64,000 nt of DNA from Glandiceps talaboti (lineage: Eukaryota > Hemichordata > Enteropneusta > Spengelidae): the NCBI RefSeq assembly GCF_964340395.1, contig NC_135553.1, forward strand, positions 16,080,001 through 16,144,000, given 5' to 3'. Positions 1 through 64,000 of the stretch are shown here, piece after piece. The notes beneath the pieces were generated by a model. It saw nothing but the letters and a program-made list of their open reading frames with translations, was not told where the DNA came from and made no database searches. A program made the position numbers and the translations under genes. The stretch's first letter is position 1. Each line of letters begins with the position of its first letter.

Positions 1-148
1 CCATGGGAGATAGCAGAAATACATTATTATTCAATGGTTGAACACTGAATAGTCATGAGTACACAATGCTATGTACTTCATTGTGAAACAGCTGTCATGA
101 ATATTGAATGTTCAACTGCTGAATAATATATTTCTGCTATCTCTCATG
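1..148. mobile_element. Foldback (MITE-like) element
   Basis: The left arm starting near position 3 (ATGGGAGATAGCAGAAATA) is the inverted complement of the right arm ending near 147. About 45 bp of each arm pair, with a few mismatches. It may extend left of the window. It has no coding capacity and lies in the intron before the first visible RNF213 exon. Confidence 0.75.
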
Positions 149-402
149 ATGCAATAGCCCATAGCAAAGATACCCTATAAATGCAAAAGATCAACTTGAT
201 GCTTCTCTGAAATCACAAGTAATTGTAGTTGATGCAAAATCATGAAATGACTCTCCAGAACCAATAGTTTATGAAAATGTCTATTTCCAGTAGTGACGTT
301 CCCCTGTAAGAGTTCATTGATAACGACTATTTATGTATGCTAACTTTGTCATTTCCAAATGAACTGTAAAGGAATAACACATTGTACTATTGTCTCATTA
401 AG

Positions 403-48852
<48,450 letters not shown>

Positions 48853-49685
48853 TATTTTTCATATAATATTAGTAATGTAATATATAAGTCACTAATATTA
48901 CAAATATGCAATCAGGGTACAATTTCGGGAAGCCCTCAAAACATGTAATTAGGATAGCCGTACACCCTCCTTTGCCTCTCCAGAGGGCGCCGTGATCACT
49001 GCGTCATAGAATTACGTCCACCACGTCACCTATATGTCTGCCAACTGAACATTCCTGTAAATCTCGTTATACTCGTATACTGATCAGGATGCCCATCAAT
49101 CGCAAACATGTTTATAATGATTGAACATATTTAGTTTCCGCAATTAATATCACGTCATTGGTAAATTGCATTAAGTATGCAAGCAATTCAGATATACACA
49201 AGTCATGTGCATCATATATACAAAATGTACGAGTTATGGTATCATAGTTATATTACCTACCAAGTTTAAGGGAATTCTGATATATCCCGAATCCTAATAT
49301 ACCACTTACATGTAATGTGTAAATATCATTAAATATGCAAATGAACCATTGAAAGAAACAAAAATCAACAAGCACTATATTCGATATATATACCAAGTTA
49401 TATGAAATTTGAGGAAAATATTCTCAAGATATTGCCTAATTACAATACATCCTTATGAATTGACTTAATGGTATACATAGCATGTTTATCAAAACCTTAA
49501 AGCAGTTCTTGCTATTTACAGGAAGAATACTTAAAGTTCATGAGAACCTATCGTGTTTTTTGATATATCATGTCCATCGACAGACAGATCTAGACAGGCA
49601 GGCAGACAGGCAGACAGACAGACAGACAGACAAAACTAAAACGTTAGCTCCCCTTACGGGAGGTAAATAGGTATAATTACCCCCC

Positions 49686-49716
<31 letters not shown>

Positions 49717-51750
49717 GCACACACCCCCCCCCCCCCCACACACACACACAATGAGAGAGAATGGAAAGGAATTACAAATGATTGTATTTAATTGTATTAC
49801 CGCATCATAAACTGCAATGACAGGCATTTCGTGATTTAGTGACAATTTTAAACATATTGGCTGAAATGTGTATTTGGATGGTCGTGACTTACCATCACAC
49901 ATGTATTTTCGCTGAGATTAAATGACGGCGAAGTACAGACATATTTACAGATTTGAAATGGAAATTTTTGGCCTCGTTGATACATTTACAAGTTTTAATA
50001 GAGACTGTACTTAATGTGATGTCGTTAAACGAATATCACATCTTTTGTTGGTGCTGCAAAGTGGTTAATGGAAGTCGAGGCGACATTTTCACCAGTGATC
50101 TTCTTACAATGTAATCTTTGATCGATGTGAATGCCTTGCCATATATTACATATAGATAATCAGGGCTATATACAATATAGCATAATTATATAGACAGACT
50201 CCACAACGTACATCGATAACGGAGTACCTACCATAACGATATATTTCTGTCTGTCTGTATTTCAATATTCAACTTCGCAAATGGATAGTTTTGACTTCCA
50301 CTTGTCAAATTCAAAATGCAGTACACGATTAAAACGTGGTAATGAAATAATATTTATCAAGGGAGATTATGACATTATGTTATTCATTCACTAAACAGTG
50401 ACCGCTTAGGCCGACTGCTTGTTTTTATCATTTCGATTCTGGCCATTGCCGTCATGTACGTTATTCATCTTATTATCCATCCCGGAATTACACCTTTTCC
50501 TTCCATGTCATAAAAGTCATATTTTCCAGCAATTCAACTTTTTCATGAATGCGGTCTTACAGTTGTAGGAGCTTGCTATTATTATGCTTACCCGTCTTAC
50601 CAATTGACCATACAGCTCTCTGGTTTAAAGTTTAATACTATGACTAAATGCAAGTACAGATAATGTATTTTGTATCCAAACAGGGTTGGCGACGAAAATG
50701 GGCAGTTGTTATTGGCGTTATAATCTGCATAGCTGAAATATATAATTATATATTACCGTCATTTACGCAAGTGTTATGAATGTTTCAAAGTCTAAACGTA
50801 AACACAGATAGTCATACAAGCCTGGCATGTAAAATGTTTGGACGCTTGATACATTTAAAAAAGTTTTTTGAGAATTCTATGCACATGTATTTTAAAGTTT
50901 TGTAGGATATCATGGGCGAGTTCTGGATAAAAACTTTTTGCGATCTGTTAGCTAGATGATGTCACCGTCGCTGGCGCTGTACTGAGTCAAGTAGTAGACG
51001 AGACCTAGCACAGCGACGCGTTGTGGACATTCTAGCTACAGATCGCAAGCCATTTTTATTCTAGATCTGAACTCGCCCTATATTTCATTTGCAACATCTA
51101 CGGAGATTAATTTTCTTTTTTAATGCTTATTGGTTATAAGTCAATCGATTGATCGATTGATTGTTTGATCTTTAAGGTCCGTCTTTTCCTGCCATATTTA
51201 AATTTTTTTAGCTGTAACTGTTGAATTTGAATAAAGAAAACTGCTTTTAATTTACGTATTTGAATTTTCTTGGAGTGAGGTGTCAACAGTCTACTTCGTT
51301 TGCTTGTGTTGATCAATCGTCGTGGTGACTATCACGAGCTTCAATTGTGACCAGTGATTCCTGATTTTTTTTTCTCTTGATATTCGTTGCGCGTTATGTA
51401 TGTAGCTTTCATTTGGCCTATTCAAGCCATTGTTAAAGTCCGAACCTCAGTCCAATGTTTCCGGGAAGCTTCACTGGCCGCAGACTGAGTTTTGCGTGCT
51501 TCAATAGAGTTTCTAGAAGTATTCCCTTCCCATGTGTTCGATATGTGAGCGATGATATACAATGTATGTTTTCCCTGTATTGATATGTTGACATTTATGG
51601 CCATTCAGCTACTACATCGAAATAGGTTGAGGGCGTCCTTTCACGAGAATGTTGTCAACGAACAAACAAATCAAACCCACGCCATCTCCATACATAAAGA
51701 AAAGGATCTTAGTAAAGTGTATTCGATCGGCGTTTAAAAAACAAGGAAAT
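48853..51750. other. Intergenic region between RNF213 and ILF2 (includes ILF2 5' UTR/promoter)
   Basis: No gene recognised. It holds a 10-bp-stem hairpin at 48864-48900 just after the RNF213 stop, a CA/C-rich tract at 49681-49750, TCTG and GACA runs, and a foldback element at 50914-51078. No confident RNF213 polyadenylation signal was found (ATTAAA at 49328 is possible). The ILF2 transcription start must lie in the last few hundred bases; no TATA box is evident. Confidence 0.6.
50914..51078. mobile_element. Foldback (MITE-like) element, 165 bp
   Basis: The arms starting GGGCGAGTTCTGGATAAAAA and ending in the inverse complement pair over about 40 bp, including GCGATCTGT. Intergenic. Confidence 0.8.
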
Positions 51751-59114
<7,364 letters not shown>

Positions 59115-60073
59115 CTGAAATAAGGTGGGTATGCATACTGAATGTCAAGCTTATTACTAGTTACTAGGGATTTTACTGAGGATTTGCTATTGTTTATTTA
59201 ACACCATTTTTAGGCAACAATTGTTGTCACCATGTAAAAAATCCTGTTTAAATGTTAATTTTCCTAAAAATGCTATGCAGTAACCCAATGAGACATAAGT
59301 GTATATTTGTATCTGTTATGTACTGGGGTATTCCCATGAGGTGTTTGCAGGGCACTTGTGCGATTATATTTATTATATTATATTGTAGGTTTATGTAGTC
59401 AAGACATTAAAAAATCACAAAAATTTTCTCCATTCAGCATGATATATTTCAGGAGATTTTAGTTCTAGTTATATCAATACCTCTGTAATTGATATCGTCA
59501 AAGTTTCAACCTCTTAGCTGCCTAATGCCACCAGAATTTGAATATAAATGTGTAGATTTTAGATGACAAAGCATGTTCATAAACCTGACAAACAACTATT
59601 TTATGAAAATATACTTATTATTTTTGTCTTCGTAGATTGTTCAAAGAGGTTGATGCTGAAATCAAAGTCAATTACGGTCATCTTAACACTTCCTGTTCAA
59701 AAGCTACACAGAACATAGAGTACTCGCCATTTTGTACCATTTCCATTTTTATTTCTTTCATTTCATTTCTGATATATTTTAACCATGTATGTGTAGTAAC
59801 AGTTTGTGTATATTGTTCTGTATGTCTCTGGAATTTGTATTTTTGTGGGTCATCTCACTATCTCAACTGACTAGTTTTTGACTAGCAAAACATTGCAAGA
59901 TTTAGGGTGTTCAAAACTTAATTGACCAGAATTTATAGAATGGCTCTGACAATAAGTTAGTTTTAATATTCGTGTATTCAGTGTATGAAGAACTTACGTT
60001 AATAATGAACACGGTTATATAGGACACAGTTTGAATGTGCTTAGTATTATTTTTTTATATGTGATCTTTTTCT

Positions 60074-60406
60074 TTAAAGTGGCTGTATGGATGAGGATAT
60101 GGATTGGGGTATTTATTTTGGATTTTTAATTTTAAAAACAATTTTATCATGGCTTCCTACTTGAAAAATCAATATGAAACAACAAAGTCATTGTTTGTAA
60201 ATGTAACTCAGTAAATTGCAAAACACTAATATGTACAATATTAAACTTTTTACACATTTTTTGGTTTTTGCAATGTAATGATTTACAAACAAACTTGCTC
60301 AATGTTATTTCACATTGAAATTTCAAAAAGGAAGCCAAGATAAAATTGTTTTATATATAAAAAATCCAAAATAAATGCCAAATCCTCATCCATATGGCCA
60401 CTTTAA
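60074..60406. mobile_element. Foldback MITE with TTAA ends in the ILF2 3' UTR
   Basis: The element starts TTAAAGTGGCTGTATGGATG and ends with the inverse complement CATATGGCCACTTTAA. Arms of about 140 bp pair, including ATTTATTTTGGATTTTT and ATGGCTTCCT on the left. TTAA at both ends suggests a TTAA target site. Confidence 0.88.
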
Positions 60407-60451
60407 CTGATGATTCCTACTGTCATACATGTATGTGTATGATCTATGACA

Positions 60452-60461
60452 AATAAATAAA
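60452..60461 (+). promoter_or_regulatory. ILF2: Polyadenylation signals (ILF2)
   Basis: Two overlapping AATAAA hexamers are followed by AGTTCTTTC and a GT-rich stretch (about 60487-60500). They come before the start of the oppositely oriented BBOX1 3' end. Confidence 0.6.
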
Positions 60462-60527
60462 GTTCTTTCAAATATCAGTATTGAGTTGCAGTGTGTGATG
60501 TATTATACCATAGACAAGGGTTTTTGA

Positions 60528-60573
<46 letters not shown>

Positions 60574-61190
60574 GGCGATTTTATTATTTTTTTCTGCAGT
60601 GACAAATTAGGTGGGGTCAGGTAACCAGAACCAAACAATTATTTTTTTAGGCTTAATAATAATCTTTTATTTATATTAGATAGTTCTTTAAGTATATAAG
60701 CCCTTGGCTCCCAAGAAGTCCAGTGAGAGCCATCCTTCTTGGGTTCAGTGTTAATGCAGGAGGAAACCAGAGTACCTGGGATGTCCGATGACAGTGTCTT
60801 CCTTGTCTGTGATTATACATGTTTCTCTGGCACATATCTACCTGTTGATGGCTACAACCATTTTAAAAAAAAAAATAGAAATTACTGTCATATTAAAGAC
60901 AGTCATTTTTTCAGTGATGGAAAATTGAAAGTGGCTTTGAAAGTGTCAGAAAATCTTGTTATCAGGTATATAAATCCTCTTACATGTTAAGTATGCAAGC
61001 TTCAAATTTCAGAATTGTACATTCCAACAATAGGAACAAAATACTACTATACGGGAGGCATTCAGTTTAAAATGTATATGGCATTATCTTTGACATGTTC
61101 TTGAATATGCCAACTTGGTCGAATAATTGGACTTTACTGTAATTTTTGCTCGGTTCAGCAACACTGATTTAAAAAAAACACACATTCAGC
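60462..61190. other. Convergent 3' regions between ILF2 and BBOX1
   Basis: Contains (TTG)n at 60523-60574 and an AT-rich stretch that is probably the BBOX1 3' UTR from about 60670 onward. The segment 60740-60800 includes GCAGGAGGAAACCAGAGTAC, of a type I associate with repeats in marine invertebrates. The 83-codon frame at 60739-60990 has no recognisable product. Confidence 0.5.
60666..60671 (-). promoter_or_regulatory. Candidate polyadenylation signal (BBOX1)
   Basis: TTTATT on the plus strand reads AATAAA on the minus strand, about 520 bp after the BBOX1 stop. With the ILF2 signal at 60452-60461 it leaves about 200 bp between the two convergent 3' ends. Confidence 0.45.
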
Positions 61191-61743
61191 CTAATTATCA
61201 AATATTGGCATTCCCAGTTTTGCTCTCAGAACTCGAATCCTAGAGTATACTCCATCCCAATCAATGTATCCACCCTCGATATGTCGCATGCCTGTTTCAG
61301 TTACTTTGAATTCAGTTCTGCCATGGATTGTGCGGTTATTGTCAAAGACAACCATGTCTCCTGTGGGTACAAGAAAATGAATTAATTGTTGTTGTTAGTA
61401 GTGAGAAAGATGTTGAGTGTTACATAAGATTGATAGTTTGTTTGCCGAACGAACATCCTGAATAAGGTATGATATATGCTGTGATTTCAGTCACAATGTA
61501 CATGTTGCATGGTTAGATGTATATTGTTTTGTTAAACGTGTTACATGTCCAAATCTGACATTATCAGAAGTTATATCGGTAAAGTACGGTACGGTGTCAT
61601 ATGTAATGGTGCGATGCTGTGTGGTATCAAAATGTATAATCCACCGATCTGGTCTGATATATGGTGCTATGATGTGATGTAATGCGATGTGGTTCAACGC
61701 AAAATTCGAAGTGATGTAATGTATTTACACGCGCTCGCGCGCG

Positions 61744-61811
<68 letters not shown>

Positions 61812-64000
61812 AGTCAATAAGCTACAAGTTCTGACAAAATTACCGGCTAATAATTACACTAATACTAAAAGAAAACAAAAAAAAAGAGCAAAATATTCCT
61901 GATGAGGACCATGGATATAATCCGCTAGGGACTAATCTAGTCCATAGTCCTAAGTTAATAATATATATATATATTTATATATACAGTTACAGCGTACACT
62001 TATCAAATGAAGTGAAGTGCGAACAATACACTATGCCCTGAAAATGAAAGAAACAACAATGGAAGGCAGAAGACAGGAAAAAAATGAATCAAATATGTAA
62101 AATATGGTGCTCCCTACCATCTTCCATACGTAATGTAAGAAGGTTGTCAGGTCGGTGAATGATGTCATCAAACTTCTTCATAGCTTTGTACAGTTTAAAC
62201 ACTTTGTCTTTGGACATTGGCATATGGCTATCCCTCGTAAAGTTACTGTAACGCACCTCTATATAGTCATTCATTCTATCGTACCTGAGAAAAGTAAAAG
62301 TTTATTATGTAGACCTTGCTTGGTCTATTAAGTAAAAGTATCATGTACACAGAGAAATGACTTGTTTCAATGCGCAGGTTTATAGACGATCAGAGATAGG
62401 TACCTACAACCAACTGATTATTAAAACGAGAAGAACGTTTGTAAAATTTGACAACTAGTTTTACTTACGTTAGAATAGTGCATGGAGTCTTAAGATGGAA
62501 CTCGTAGAAATCAGTACCAATATCGAAATAGTAGACGGTTGTTGACAGCAGTGTGTTAAATGACTCGGGGTCTTCTTCCTTTAACTGTAGGGCAGCATTG
62601 AAACCGTCAGAAAATATGTTTTTACCACCATCACCCGGGCATTGCTTAATACAATGAAGAAGTTGAATCTGTAAAGAGGATATGAAACAAATATTAAAAG
62701 CGGCCTGTATGTGCGTTAGGTAGGAGTAGGGAGTCCTAAAACTTCAAAGGATGATCTTGGCAGCTCGGGATCAGTACAATATATATGACAGAATCGTCGA
62801 CGAATGTCTGACGTCATCCAAAGAACTCTTATGTGGTAGTAAATACATTTTAGGCGAGTGATAGAAATATCATAAACGCACACGACATCAGAATGAAATG
62901 TGTTTTTATCCCACCAATTAGATTAGCGTTTCATTCAAAACAAATATGTGGACCTACTTATCCACTGCAGACTCTTGTATCAAATACCTCATTAACTATA
63001 AATGAAAACTAAATCTTATTATACTAGAAATCAATCAATTAACTTACCCCAGGTGTATGCATGTATTGTGGCAAGTCAGTATGGAAATCAAGACCAAGTC
63101 CAGTATATGCTACACTGCTTGGGTCGAACTTACTCACTACAGAAAAGTCTGGGCTGGTTTGGTGGAAAATTATTTTAAAATGTTATAAACAGTTAAATTA
63201 TGATGTTTTCCTTCATGCAATCGAAATGGGACAATTCTCGAAGTCTTCATAGAAAACACAATGCCCCCCCCCCCCCTCTTTCTTCCCAACATACTTTACG
63301 TCTGTGTGGCATTGGCCGGTAAATTTAAATTTAAAGATGTTAACCCTGAAAACGGTAGTGTCGATAGTCCTAAATTTCGTTCAACTTGCTGAAGACGATT
63401 TTATTGTGATCGACATGTACCGTATTTCGTACAGTATAAATACTTTGCACGTCGTGTACATATATATATACATTGTGGTGCAACCTACCCATAGACTGTT
63501 ACCTTTAGGTGAGATACTCGTTCTGCCAGTTTTCGAACTTGTCCCGTCTTAGTTGGCACGCCTTTCATCAAGATCAACCCAACGTCACGTATATTTTCTA
63601 AAAATTGCAGTAGGATTCGATCATCGTTCAAGAGATCTTGAAAGTTAAACATTGGTAGAGATTTTATCAGATCGGATCCCCAAAATTTGGTATTTCTTCG
63701 CGGTTGTTCCTCGCTGAACTCTACACTTCGCAAACATTCCGCCGTAAAATTTGATTCATGGCCGTCCGGCCAACAAATCGTTATAGTCTCAGAATTTTCA
63801 GACAGTGTTACATGGGATGGTACGATATCTAAATCTAAATTGTTCATTGTAAAAATGCGTTGTTTTATACCAGCATCGAAGCATAATGGACATGCGCAGT
63901 TGTCTCTGAGCCAAACATACGGATACTCGTACGTATGTCCATCATCCCATTGAAGTTTAAGTTCCTTCTTTGAATCACATCTTTCAAATTCCTTAAAGAT
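61191..64000 (-). CDS. BBOX1: Gamma-butyrobetaine dioxygenase (BBOX1-like), 5' end beyond the window
   Basis: Fe(II)/2-oxoglutarate oxygenase that hydroxylates gamma-butyrobetaine to L-carnitine. Minus-strand exons: 64000 to 63489, 63153-63048, 62668-62469, 62284-62118, 61360-61191; about 384 residues in all against 387 in human, so only a few N-terminal codons are missing. The N-terminal zinc site is visible as DNCACPLC (cysteine codons within 63881-63898) plus the His of WPDGH. The iron ligands are HTD at 63075-63083 and the distal His of HGRT at 61323-61325; RHIEGGYIDWD supplies the 2-oxoglutarate Arg. The acceptor at 63155-63154 was preferred over one 12 nt further in because it gives YGPDFSVVSKFDPSSVAYTG in phase. 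The ATG at 63847 is internal. Trimethyllysine dioxygenase is the close alternative, but the length and block pattern favour BBOX1. Confidence 0.87.
61729..61810. repeat. (CG)n(CA)n microsatellite in BBOX1
   Basis: Alternating GC run of about 20 bp followed by about 58 bp of CA, in the BBOX1 intron 61361-62117. Confidence 0.96.

Larger units (their letters stand above)
59115..60461 (+). other. ILF2: Probable ILF2 3' UTR
   Basis: Overlapping AATAAA signals lie at 60452-60461, after about 1.35 kb of AU-rich non-coding sequence; an ATTAAA at 59406-59411 could give a shorter form. A candidate 3' UTR intron runs from donor GTGGGT at 59125 to acceptor CGTAG at 59635; its junction would sit only 10 nt after the stop, too close to trigger nonsense-mediated decay. 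The UTR contains the foldback element at 60074-60406. Confidence 0.6.

Noticed and set aside
60739-60990. Small gene with 83 codons
   Set aside because: No recognisable protein; it lies in the convergent 3' region and resembles repeat-derived sequence.
63485-63847. ATG at 63847 as the BBOX1 start
   Set aside because: The frame stays open upstream and encodes the zinc-binding WLRDNCACPLC segment, so this ATG is internal.

Overview
The window is nuclear DNA of an invertebrate animal. It carries three protein-coding genes with many short exons and GT-AG introns, and the introns are full of microsatellites, minisatellites and short foldback elements. All three proteins have close vertebrate counterparts. 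The dense introns and repeat style suit a marine deuterostome (hemichordate or amphioxus-like) or a spiralian, but the sequence alone does not settle the lineage. Exon coordinates were read by eye, using splice signals, phase continuity and remembered family sequence; no alignment program was run. Layout: (1) about 403-48852, plus strand: most of a giant RNF213 (mysterin) gene. I can chain 75 phase-compatible exons encoding about 4,350 residues, from the N-terminal stalk through six AAA modules, RING finger, RZ finger and C-terminal domain to the stop codon. The first several hundred codons lie upstream of the window. (2) 48853-51750: intergenic, with a foldback element and no gene recognised. 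(3) 51751-59114, plus strand: a complete ILF2 (NF45) gene of 12 coding exons and 388 codons, whose first coding exon contributes only ATGAG. (4) 61191 to beyond 64000, minus strand: a nearly complete gamma-butyrobetaine dioxygenase (BBOX1-type) gene, convergent with ILF2. RNF213 is an AAA ATPase and E3 ubiquitin ligase of cell-autonomous immunity and lipid biology. ILF2 is the partner of dsRNA-binding ILF3-type proteins. BBOX1 makes carnitine. I see no operon-like link between them; adjacency is probably incidental. The most unusual structural signal is that at least six tandem arrays, five in RNF213 and one in ILF2, repeat a real exon-intron junction, so authentic splice sites sit beside decoy copies. 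A second is a 333-bp TTAA-flanked foldback element in the probable 3' UTR of ILF2, which would give its own mRNA a long double-stranded hairpin. Other items are a perfect 18-bp-stem hairpin, an 885-bp element with TTA target duplication, a tRNA-derived SINE, a 19-copy 50-bp minisatellite, and two dispersed repeat families shared between RNF213 and ILF2 introns.
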